Positions 1 through 7,957 are shown, numbered from the stretch's first letter. The stretch is 8,781 nt of DNA from Gammaproteobacteria bacterium (GCA_002719575.1 PBHS01000001.1:13424-22204), one strand, 5' to 3'. Made by a program: numbers and translations. Notes: generated by a model from the sequence alone, not told the origin.

Positions 1-1
1 T

Positions 2-3000
2 GTCAAAACCGATCTACTCTACGACATTGATGCAGATCATAGCTCCTGCGGAGTAGGTTTTATTACTCGTAAAGACAGTGTTCAAACCCACGACCTCATA
101 AGAAAAGGTCATGAGGCCCTCTGCGCAGTCCCACACCGCGGGGGTATGTCATCATCTGGAATAGGCGATGGTGCAGGGATTTTTGTTGATTTGTCGCATG
201 AGTTTTTTTCGAAATTAGTCGGACTGGCGTTGAGGCCAGGAAGTTACGGGGTGGGTAATTTCTTTCTACCGAATAACGAAGGGCTGCGTAACAGTAGTGA
301 AGGCATAATCCAAAAGGCTTTTGACCGAGCAGCACTAAAAGTCCTTTTGAAGCGAAAACTCCCTGTCAATAACGAAAAAATTGAACCCAGGGGGGTGGAA
401 TTTCAGCTACCGATCTACCAGTGGATCTTTCAATGTCCTGAAGGAATGACAGAAGATGAGACAAACTCAATAGTCTTTAAGGTACTTCTTGAGATCGAAT
501 CTGGCGCCTTCCGAAATGAACGACTGTCCGAATTTTACCCGCTGTCTCTTTCCACGCATAGCCAAGTTTTAAAAGGTAGGCTCAACTCTTGGGAATTAAT
601 TCCATACTTCAGTGACTTAAATTCGGAAGATCATAAGGTCCATACCCTCTTTTTTCACACTCGCTTTTCAACCAACACCGATCCCCACCCGTCAATGGCG
701 CAACCATTTCGAATAATGGCGCACAATGGCGAACTAAACACTGACAAAAAGAATAGGCTTTTTGAAGTGGCCGAGGCCAAAGCCAGAAATTGTTCAGTAG
801 TCAGGCCCAAAGGCCAATCTGACAGTTGTCGATTCGACCAAACACTGGCGGCGCGCATCCACCATGGGGATCTTAACCTTGTCGCATCAGTAGTATCAAT
901 GATGCCCCCAGCGTGGGAGAACGACACGAGGCTATCCCCTGAAGTGCGAGCAATGTTTGAGTACTTCTCACTGTATGAAGAAAAAAATGATGGGCCTGCA
1001 GCATTGATTTTTAGTGATGGGCATATTGTGGGAGCGAGACTAGACCGATTGGGCTTACGACCGCTTAGATCAGTGGAGACCGACAAGTACCTCGCGGTAA
1101 CCTCCGAAGCCGGTCAGATAAGATTTGATCCCGAAGAAATCATCGGATTGGGTCGAATTGAAGCAGGCGGCATGATTTATTTCGATCATCACGAAGGCCG
1201 CGTTTACGAGACTGAAGAAGCACTTGAGAAACTCGCGAATGCGAAAGATTACGCTTCATTGCTTGAAGGCGCGAGGGTAAGCATCAATGAGGTTCCAGCT
1301 GCCTCGCATCGAAAACTTACTGAGGCATCGCTCTACACCGGAGATCTGAACCTCAATGCTCGATATGTTAGCTACTTCCACAACCAAGAAAGCTTCAAGT
1401 TTCTGCTTGATCCGATGCTTTCTTCAGGCATGGAGAAGGTCTCCGCCATGGGGTACGGCAGTGCGATTAATGCATTGAACGACAACGAGGGCGGAGTTGC
1501 AAAGTACTTTAGCCAGAGGTTCGCGCAAGTAACAAACCCGCCTTTAGACTCAGTGCGCGAAGCCGACGGAATGACCCTGAGAGTGGCACTTGGGGAGAAG
1601 CCACTTTTGGGCCCAAACGAATCTAAACAATTAGTAGTAGATTCCCCGATTCTTTCACTTGAAGCCATCACCGTAATTCGCGAGCAAACCAATACGCCAT
1701 GTATCACGGTGGACACGGTTTATGCCGTCGATACTGAATCGTCAGCGAGAAACGAATTAATGCTGGTATCAGCGATCGAACAGGTTGCTGAAAAAGTAAC
1801 CGGATTTGCCAGAGATAAAGGCGGGATTGTTGTCCTTTCGGATCGCAATATTAGCACCAAGTATGCAGCGCTACCCACAACCCTACTAGTGGCTGCGGTG
1901 AATCAGAGCCTAATCGCTCAAGGTTTGAGATTAAGAGTCTCGCTTATTGTCGAAAGCGGACAAGTCAAATCGTCTCATCATATTGCATGTGCGCTTGGGT
2001 TTGGAGCTAGTGCCGTCTACGCGCTTGCAGTACAAATTCGAGCCGAGGAGAAATACCCCGAAAATCCTCAAGAAGCGTACTCGAGGTTCATCAAAGCGGC
2101 AGAAAAGGCTCTGAAGAAAACAATGGGCAAAGTTGGTTTGTGTACGGTAGAGAGCTACTCGGGTGGCGAGTTTTTTGAGCCAAATTTTTTGGACGCTGAT
2201 GATCCAGTCTTCAGCCGATTCTTCCCAAATATTAAGTCTCCCGTTGGAGGTGTTCAGTTTGACAGGATCGCCCAATCTACCTCAGATTGGCACGAGCGTG
2301 CGCTCACAGTTGTGCAACCAGATGGAATTCCGATCTTGGGCTTGTTCAAAGAAAGAGCTGTCGGCGCCGGCCATTCATTTGGCACAACGGCAGTTCGTGG
2401 CTTCGTCGATCTCACGGAGGAGGGTATCGAGTTCTCAGCACCCGAGAATGACCGCAATTCAGAACCAATGCGGCTGATGACTCTGGGCAACATGGAGGAT
2501 GCTCTAGGCATTACCGATCAAGGATATGTTAATACGAGTTTTGACAAGCTGACATCAGAACAAATAGACGAGTTTTCAATTACGCAAGGCTATCGCAGGT
2601 TTTCAGCAGATATGGCTAGAGAGCGCCTCAACAGACCGGCTGCCCTGCGGGATGTTCTATCATTTCCGGCAGACATTTCAGAGAAAAATACGTCTGCAGA
2701 AATCAAAGAGGAAATGATGCTCTTTAATCGTGCGGGAAATCTCAATTTTTATATTAGAGGTCTTTCCGTTAACTCAGAAAACGAACAGTGTTTCACCCTC
2801 AGAATGAATCCATCCGATCAAAACGATGAGGAAAGACTCAAGGCATTGGAGCATTCGTTAGAAGAAAGATTCGGAGCAGATATTGAAAAGAGTCACGTGA
2901 GTAATGGCAAGCTTTTTATTCGACTACAAGGCCAAGGACTTGACTATATCTCCAGGATTCTTAATCCCCCGGAGGCAATACCGCTGTCTAAAGTGCAGCC

Positions 3001-5467
3001 AGCCTCGGAAATAACGCCAAGATTCGCATCAGGGGCTATGTCACATGGGGCACTCGTGGCATCAGCTCACGAAGCGGTAGCACATGGTACAAATATGGTC
3101 GGTGGAATGTCTAATTGTGGGGAGGGTGGCGAGCACTTATCCAGGTTTGGCACAATTCGGGCGAGTAGGATAAAACAATTTGCGTCTGGCCGATTTGGCG
3201 TTTGGGCTGCTTATCTTGCCGATCCAAACTTGAAAGAAATTGAAATAAAAATTGGGCAGGGTGCGAAACCTGGTGAAGGGGGGCAGCTGCCTGCACCAAA
3301 GGTCACGGTTGAAATTGCAGCTGCCAGAGGTGGCACGCCCGGAGTAGAACTAGTATCACCTCCGCCGCATCACGACACTTATTCCATCGAAGACCTAGGA
3401 CAGCTGATTCATGATGCAAAAGCTGCTCGCACGAGGGTTATAGTAAAATTAGTGAGCTCAGAGGGCATTGGAACTATCGCTGTCGGCGTTGCGAAAGCGG
3501 GAGCTGATGTAATAAATATTGCTGGTAATACTGGCGGCACTGGGGCTGCATCGGTCACTTCCTTAAAGTACACGGGACGCGCAGCTGAACTTGGTATAGC
3601 CGAAGTCCATCAAGCTCTTTGTTTACATGGTTTGCGGCAGAAAGTGACTCTCCGATGTTCTGGAGCGATGCAAACAGGCTCTGACGTTTTGAAAGCTTGC
3701 CTGCTGGGTGGCGATTCGTTCGAGTTTGGAACGACTGCGCTTATGATGCTGAAATGCGTCATGGCAAAGAACTGCAACATTAAATGTCCGGCCGGGCTCA
3801 CAACTAACGCTGAAGTGTTTGACGGAGACCCTAGGGCTCTTGCGCAATACCTCTTAAACATTGCACATGAGGTCAGAGAGCTTCTTGCCGATCTAGGTTT
3901 CGGCTCTCTGGACGAGGCTCGAGGCAGGGCTGATCTGCTTCATCTCTTAGATCATCCAGCATCCGTCGGTCAAATCAACCTTAGGAAAATGCTAGTTGAT
4001 GTCGAAGAAGTATTTGTTTCTAACCCAACTTACTTGGAGCGCGACTACAGACTCGACCAACAAGTCCTTGAAATAATCAGCTCTCAGGCAGACGCGCACG
4101 ATTGGAATCCTAAACTAGCAGAGCCACTAGAGCTATCAAATCAAAACAAAAGTTTCGGAGGACAACTATCTATAGACATAGAGAGGTTGCTTAATTACGA
4201 AACGCACCCATTTGCCCAAGATAAATATTTGGTAGATGACAGAGGAAGGTTCTATTTAAGGTCTGGCGCGATAAGTATCCAAACGCGAAATTCGGCTGGA
4301 CAAAGCTATGGAGTCTTCTGCAATGACGGCATGCGACTGCACCATTCGGGAACGTGTAACGATGGCGTCGGTAAGGGAGCTTGTGGCGGCGAGATCATAG
4401 TACAAGCTGCGCCGTCATCGGCGCATCAGGACTCCGAAAAAAACGTACTTGTTGGAAATTTTGCCCTCTTTGGGGCAACAGGTGGCAGGCTATTTGTCAG
4501 AGGCCAAGCGGGTGACCGTTTTGCAGTTAGAAATTCAGGTGCATCGGCTGTTGTTGAGGGAGTGGGAGATTTTTGTTGCGAGTACATGACCAATGGCGTC
4601 GTTTTGAATTTAGGAAGATTCTCCAAGGGCTTCGGAAACGGTATGTCCGGTGGTTTCGCTTATCAATACGATCCCGATGACAGATTTCACGAAGCTGTTA
4701 GCCATGATTCTGTTTTGACAGGCCGGCTTGACCAATCCGACGAAATGGGCATCATCCACCACGATTCAATCAAGCTTCTGCTTACATGGCACGCCGATGC
4801 GACCTCATCCATCCTCGCATCTCGCCTTCTTGATCAATGGCACAAAGAGGCTAAGAACTTTGTGTGGGTGATGCCAAAGGCACTGCTACAATATCAAGAC
4901 TCTTCTGCAATCCTTGAAACAAAGTCAAGGAAAGAGCTAGTTGAAGAGCTTTCATCAGCACTCGCAAGACATCAAATCAGCAGATTGAAGTCATCGTGGA
5001 AATCACAGGACCCAGTGGTCGACGGGTTCTCGCCCGCGGACGATGATTCCGATTCAGAGAAAATGTATCGCCTCTTGAATAGCTGGACTGTTCTAGACTT
5101 CGCGAGAGAGCTGGCTGAACAAGCAAAGCTCTACGAAACAAAAGCGGACATAGAGCAGAAAACAAGGAATCTAGTTTTGACGGAAGACTACGATTTATTG
5201 AATAGGTTATCAAAGCATGCAAGGGCCGCCTTAACGGAATACGATGATAATCAAATTGCTTCCCTCGTAGCAGACAAACGCTTAACTGATTTCAAAATGT
5301 CGTTGACGATGAGAAGCGTCCGATCAATCGATAGCCCAACTACTTATGGATGGATAATGTTCCAAGACCGGAAAAATCGTGAAACCTTGGGTGTCATACC
5401 GAGTTTTGAGGAGCTGTTCGCAAAATCGGCCATACCAGAACGTATTCAAAATATTCAGATTGGTTAA
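2..5467 (+). CDS. gltB: Glutamate synthase (GOGAT) large-subunit-like protein, 5' end outside window
   Basis: Expected reaction: glutamine-derived ammonia plus 2-oxoglutarate plus two electrons gives glutamate, in the cytoplasm. The frame is open from base 2 with no start, so the gene begins upstream; the ATG at 146 is internal because the catalytic region lies before it. Residues are counted from base 2 (1821 visible). Class II glutamine amidotransferase: nucleophile Cys16 in SSCGVGF, Arg221 in HTRFSTNT, HNGEL at 241-245, SDS near 273. A central domain follows. The FMN synthase domain starts near 1000 (SGAMSHGAL, GQGAKPGEGGQLP, SPPPHHDTYSIEDL), with cluster cysteines 1252, 1258 and 1262. The GXGXG beta-helix spans about 1420-1560 (NSAGQSYG, VRNSGASAVVEGVGD). 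Ordinary GltB is about 1500 residues and would end near 1633; a tail of about 188 residues follows. The next gene starts 3 bases after the stop and encodes a diflavin reductase rather than GltD. Family assignment is secure; the physiological reaction and electron donor are inferred. Confidence 0.93.
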   Translation, partial: VKTDLLYDIDADHSSCGVGFITRKDSVQTHDLIRKGHEALCAVPHRGGMSSSGIGDGAGIFVDLSHEFFSKLVGLALRPGSYGVGNFFLPNNEGLRNSSEGIIQKAFDRAALKVLLKRKLPVNNEKIEPRGVEFQLPIYQWIFQCPEGMTEDETNSIVFKVLLEIESGAFRNERLSEFYPLSLSTHSQVLKGRLNSWELIPYFSDLNSEDHKVHTLFFHTRFSTNTDPHPSMAQPFRIMAHNGELNTDKKNRLFEVAEAKARNCSVVRPKGQSDSCRFDQTLAARIHHGDLNLVASVVSMMPPAWENDTRLSPEVRAMFEYFSLYEEKNDGPAALIFSDGHIVGARLDRLGLRPLRSVETDKYLAVTSEAGQIRFDPEEIIGLGRIEAGGMIYFDHHEGRVYETEEALEKLANAKDYASLLEGARVSINEVPAASHRKLTEASLYTGDLNLNARYVSYFHNQESFKFLLDPMLSSGMEKVSAMGYGSAINALNDNEGGVAKYFSQRFAQVTNPPLDSVREADGMTLRVALGEKPLLGPNESKQLVVDSPILSLEAITVIREQTNTPCITVDTVYAVDTESSARNELMLVSAIEQVAEKVTGFARDKGGIVVLSDRNISTKYAALPTTLLVAAVNQSLIAQGLRLRVSLIVESGQVKSSHHIACALGFGASAVYALAVQIRAEEKYPENPQEAYSRFIKAAEKALKKTMGKVGLCTVESYSGGEFFEPNFLDADDPVFSRFFPNIKSPVGGVQFDRIAQSTSDWHERALTVVQPDGIPILGLFKERAVGAGHSFGTTAVRGFVDLTEEGIEFSAPENDRNSEPMRLMTLGNMEDALGITDQGYVNTSFDKLTSEQIDEFSITQGYRRFSADMARERLNRPAALRDVLSFPADISEKNTSAEIKEEMMLFNRAGNLNFYIRGLSVNSENEQCFTLRMNPSDQNDEERLKALEHSLEERFGADIEKSHVSNGKLFIRLQGQGLDYISRILNPPEAIPLSKVQPASEITPRFASGAMSHGALVASAHEAVAHGTNMVGGMSNCGEGGEHLSRFGTIRASRIKQFASGRFGVWAAYLADPNLKEIEIKIGQGAKPGEGGQLPAPKVTVEIAAARGGTPGVELVSPPPHHDTYSIEDLGQLIHDAKAARTRVIVKLVSSEGIGTIAVGVAKAGADVINIAGNTGGTGAASVTSLKYTGRAAELGIAEVHQALCLHGLRQKVTLRCSGAMQTGSDVLKACLLGGDSFEFGTTALMMLKCVMAKNCNIKCPAGLTTNAEVFDGDPRALAQYLLNIAHEVRELLADLGFGSLDEARGRADLLHLLDHPASVGQINLRKMLVDVEEVFVSNPTYLERDYRLDQQVLEIISSQADAHDWNPKLAEPLELSNQNKSFGGQLSIDIERLLNYETHPFAQDKYLVDDRGRFYLRSGAISIQTRNSAGQSYGVFCNDGMRLHHSGTCNDGVGKGACGGEIIVQAAPSSAHQDSEKNVLVGNFALFGATGGRLFVRGQAGDRFAVRNSGASAVVEGVGDFCCEYMTNGVVLNLGRFSKGFGNGMSGGFAYQYDPDDRFHEAVSHDSVLTGRLDQSDEMGIIHHDSIKLLLTWHADATSSILASRLLDQWHKEAKNFVWVMPKALLQYQDSSAILETKSRKELVEELSSALARHQISRLKSSWKSQDPVVDGFSPADDDSDSEKMYRLLNSWTVLDFARELAEQAKLYETKADIEQKTRNLVLTEDYDLLNRLSKHARAALTEYDDNQIASLVADKRLTDFKMSLTMRSVRSIDSPTTYGWIMFQDRKNRETLGVIPSFEELFAKSAIPERIQNIQIG

Positions 5468-5470
5468 ACA

Positions 5471-7222
5471 ATGAAGAATTTGTCCTTTCCGAAAGATGCA
5501 CCTTTTAGCCAAGAACAGAGAAGTTGGTTGGCAGGATTTGCAGCCGGTCTGAACTCTCAGCTGATTGCCTCTCGAGCGGCTCCAAATCCAGAACAAAAAA
5601 AGCTTAGGCCATTGAGCGTCCTTTACGGCACCCAAACAGGGAACGCAGAGATGATAGCTCAAGATGTTTGCGAAGCTGCCAGCAGCTTAGGCTTTGCTCC
5701 CAAGAACATAGAACTCGACTCAATCTCCATTGAAAGCCTCCAAGAGATCAACCACGCCTTATTTATCGTCTCAACCTATGGTGTCGGAGAGATGCCGGAT
5801 AACGCGCAATTATTTTGGGAAGCACTTTCGGCCTCAACTGCACCTCGCTTAGAAAATCTAAACTACGGCGTACTTGGATTGGGCGATACCAGCTACGATG
5901 ATTTTTGTGAAGCCGGAAAGTTACTTGACATGCGCCTTGAACAGTTAGGGGCAAGCAGAATATCGGAGCGAGTGGATTGCGACGTTGAATACGAAGACCC
6001 TGCCAACGCCTGGATAACAAATGTTCTTGAGTCCTTGAAAGGAGATTCGGCCGAACAAATCACGGATATTCGTGACACACCCAGAGCTTTGGAAAACAAA
6101 AAGGTTCTCTGGACGAGAAAAAACCCATATCAAGCCAAGATTCAAGAGAACAGCCTGTTAACAACTCGTAACTCGAGCAAGGAAGTCAGGCATTTTGTAC
6201 TAGGGCTCCACGACAGTGGTTTAGACTACGCGCCAGGCGACGCACTCAATGTGCTGCCACGTAACCATGCATCTTTGGTAGCTTCAATTCTCGAGGTTCT
6301 GCAAGCAAAATACAACGATCCTATAGATGGGTTCGACAAGCCATTGGGCGATGTTTTGGAGAACAGGCTCGAAATAATGACACCTTCGAAAGAACTCATC
6401 GCGGAAATATCTGCCAGGAGCAACTCCGAAGACCTCAAGAAAGTGCTTCAAAGTAATGATAAGTCGGCCTCGCATAAGCATTTTTGGGGTGTAGATGTCC
6501 TTGATCTGCTCAGAATGCATCCAGAGTCGAAATTCTCCCCGACGGAATTTGTAAAACTGCTGAGGCCACTCCAACACCGAGCGTATTCGATATCCTCGAG
6601 CCTAAGAAAGCATCCTGAGCAAGTTCACTTAACGGTAGCTGCAGTTCGGTGGCTACACAATAACCGGGAACACCGGGGCGTTGCCTCAACTTGGCTAGCA
6701 GATGGATTAAAATTAGGTGAGGAAGCGAGTGTATTTTTCACTCGAAACAAAAACTTTAGGTTACCCGAGGACAACGATCAAGCAATAATAATGGTTGGCC
6801 CGGGAACTGGTATAGCACCTTTTAGAGCCTTCCTGCAGGAGCGAGAGTCAATCGGAGCGACTGGTAAAAATTGGCTTTTCTTTGGAGACCGCCGACGAGA
6901 TCAGGATTTTCTCTATAGAGAGGAGATAGAAAGTTGGAGCAAAAGCAAACACTTGTCCAACCTAGATTTAGCCTTTTCAAGAGATCAAGGCAAAAAAAAT
7001 TATGTGCAACATCGAATGCGTGAGAAGAGCTCAGAGCTTTTCAAATGGCTGGAAGAAGGAGCATACTTTTACATTTGCGGCGACGCAGAGCGAATGGCGG
7101 TCGACGTCGAGGCAGCTCTTCGAGCAATCGTCGAGAAGGAGGGTAATTTAACCGCTGAAGGCTCTAAGGGTTACATCAATCAACTCAAAAAAGAAAAACG
7201 TTTCTTGCGAGACGTATATTAG
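5471..7222 (+). CDS. CysJ-type NADPH diflavin reductase (FMN, FAD, NADPH domains)
   Basis: Predicted soluble flavoprotein passing electrons NADPH to FAD to FMN to a partner enzyme. Length is 583 residues; E. coli CysJ has 599. An N-terminal segment (11-27, PFSQEQRSWLAGFAAGL) precedes a flavodoxin-like domain at about 47-190, with FMN loops LYGTQTGNAE (51-60), STYGVGEMPD (101-110) and LGLGDTSYDDF (135-145). The FAD domain shows RAYSISSS (370-377) and GVASTWLA (403-410). The NADPH domain shows GPGTGIAPFRAF (443-454), FGDRRRDQDFLYREE (471-485), SRDQ (503-506) and K-x-YVQ (509-513), the usual 2'-phosphate-binding residues, then CGDAERMA (536-543). It ends RDVY with a terminal Tyr, as in CysJ. The ATG lies 3 bases after the upstream stop and no Shine-Dalgarno sequence is visible, which favours translational coupling. 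No CysI lies beside it, so I infer that it reduces the GltB-like protein; serving a sulfite reductase hemoprotein encoded elsewhere is the alternative. No symbol is given because the partner is uncertain. Confidence 0.93.
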   Translation: MKNLSFPKDAPFSQEQRSWLAGFAAGLNSQLIASRAAPNPEQKKLRPLSVLYGTQTGNAEMIAQDVCEAASSLGFAPKNIELDSISIESLQEINHALFIVSTYGVGEMPDNAQLFWEALSASTAPRLENLNYGVLGLGDTSYDDFCEAGKLLDMRLEQLGASRISERVDCDVEYEDPANAWITNVLESLKGDSAEQITDIRDTPRALENKKVLWTRKNPYQAKIQENSLLTTRNSSKEVRHFVLGLHDSGLDYAPGDALNVLPRNHASLVASILEVLQAKYNDPIDGFDKPLGDVLENRLEIMTPSKELIAEISARSNSEDLKKVLQSNDKSASHKHFWGVDVLDLLRMHPESKFSPTEFVKLLRPLQHRAYSISSSLRKHPEQVHLTVAAVRWLHNNREHRGVASTWLADGLKLGEEASVFFTRNKNFRLPEDNDQAIIMVGPGTGIAPFRAFLQERESIGATGKNWLFFGDRRRDQDFLYREEIESWSKSKHLSNLDLAFSRDQGKKNYVQHRMREKSSELFKWLEEGAYFYICGDAERMAVDVEAALRAIVEKEGNLTAEGSKGYINQLKKEKRFLRDVY

Positions 7223-7519
7223 TAATTACTTTTTTGGAATTATCACGTGTAACTCAATCCAATCTGACATGCCACCATGGGCTTTTGCGTAAGAGCAGAC
7301 CTTCAACAAGTGGCAGATGAGCTCTCTACCGTAAACCTACTGTGGTTTGCGTTTATATCGCATAGGTGATTGGACAAAAACGCTCCGACAACGCTCAGTA
7401 GCAGAACCAAAAAATATCTAAATAGGATAGATCCTCAGCGTTGTTTTTAGGTGTTAGTCTGAAAACCATCGTTTAGCGAAGCGGGGGGCTTGAGCAGTAA
7501 TACTAAATTTGTCAAGAGG
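7223..7519. other. Intergenic region between converging genes
   Basis: About 300 bases with no convincing gene. It separates the diflavin reductase gene from a gene converging on it from the right. A possible hairpin sits at 7331-7350 (GTAAACC, six-base loop, GGTTTGC, with one T-G pair), and a longer-range inverted repeat with a T run is listed separately. A 30-codon frame from the ATG at 7277 to the TGA at 7367 lacks a ribosome binding site. No tRNA-like cloverleaf was recognised. Confidence 0.6.
7388..7448 (+). terminator. Possible intrinsic terminator after the gltB-like/diflavin operon
   Basis: An 8-base perfect inverted repeat, ACAACGCT at 7388-7395 and AGCGTTGT at 7437-7444, is followed by a run of five T (7444-7448). 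The loop is long (41 bases), but its middle can form a small extra stem (ATCT with AGAT). A second copy of the left-arm core, AAAAACGCT, ends at 7384 and could pair with the same right arm, giving a T run on the opposite strand and so possibly acting in both directions. The position between converging genes fits. The long loop and weak GC content keep confidence low. Confidence 0.3.
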
Positions 7520-7903
7520 CTAAGACCCTGTGCCTTCTTTGGACGGCAGATTTGCTTTAACTAATGAGTCAAACCCGCAGTGCACGCAGTGCCTTGCTCG
7601 AAGATCCATCAATACGTGCTTTACATAGAATTGCTTTTTGCAAAAAGGGCAGCGCCTTCGCGCCATATCCGTTGCGAACGCTGCCCACATACCCATATAA
7701 ATACACATAAACGCGTCAATATCACGCTGATTAGTTAGAAGTGTCCAGATCGCCAACACATAAAGCGGGAGCGTCCAGAAACAAACCATCATTCTCGAGC
7801 GAGCGCGACGTAGCGATATTGCCGCAGATACCTGATGAGGAAGAATCCTCGGAGAAATAAGATAGCTTTCAGGCGCTTTCTGGGACCGCGTATTTTTTTC
7901 CAT
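7520..7903 (-). CDS. Small two-helix membrane protein with C-terminal zinc ribbon, function unknown
   Basis: Not recognised as a named family. From the start chosen here the protein has 127 residues. A basic N-terminal part ends in RRARSR, then come two hydrophobic helices at about 40-56 (VCFWTLPLYVLAIWTLL) and 64-81, joined by a short polar loop. A basic stretch ARRR follows, then a zinc-ribbon pattern CPFC at 85-88 and CVHC at 106-109 (C-x2-C-x17-C-x2-C). The positive-inside rule places both ends, including the zinc ribbon, in the cytoplasm. The ATG at 7901-7903 was chosen because AGGGA (complement of 7908-7912) lies 4 bases upstream of it. A longer version from the ATG at 7931-7933 adds 10 residues but has a poorer ribosome binding site. 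The gene converges on the diflavin reductase gene and has no evident functional tie to it. The zinc-binding role is inferred from the cysteine pattern. Confidence 0.7.
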   Translation of the reverse strand: MEKNTRSQKAPESYLISPRILPHQVSAAISLRRARSRMMVCFWTLPLYVLAIWTLLTNQRDIDAFMCIYMGMWAAFATDMARRRCPFCKKQFYVKHVLMDLRARHCVHCGFDSLVKANLPSKEGTGS

Positions 7904-7907
7904 ATGT

Positions 7908-7912
7908 TCCCT
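7908..7912 (-). promoter_or_regulatory. Ribosome binding site deciding the start of the zinc-ribbon protein
   Basis: On the - strand the sequence reads AGGGA, then ACAT, then ATG. It is a good Shine-Dalgarno match at 4 bases from the ATG at 7903. The alternative upstream ATG at 7933 is preceded only by GGCTAAAG, a weak match. Confidence 0.5.
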
Positions 7913-7957
7913 GCTGGGCCTGGTGCTGTTCATCTTTAGCCATTAATCTAGCGGACT

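Noticed and set aside
655..1086. A 143-codon - strand frame inside the GltB-like gene
   Set aside because: It is antisense to the conserved amidotransferase domain and has no recognisable protein features, so it is a shadow frame.
2163..2477. A 104-codon + strand frame in another register inside the GltB-like gene
   Set aside because: The main frame continues through it with plausible conserved sequence, so there is no sign of a frameshift in the large gene.
5471..7222. Calling the diflavin gene a true cysJ for sulfite assimilation
   Set aside because: Domain content and the C-terminal ending match CysJ, but there is no cysI or cysH nearby and the gene is tightly linked to a GltB-like gene. 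The symbol was therefore withheld.
7277..7369. Thirty-codon + strand frame starting MGFCVRADLQQVADEL
   Set aside because: No ribosome binding site in front of the ATG, very short, and located in a region where terminator structures are expected. Kept only as a remark.
7223..7519. A tRNA or small RNA gene in the intergenic region
   Set aside because: Only short weak hairpins are present; no cloverleaf, conserved T-loop motif or clear promoter-terminator pair could be found by eye.
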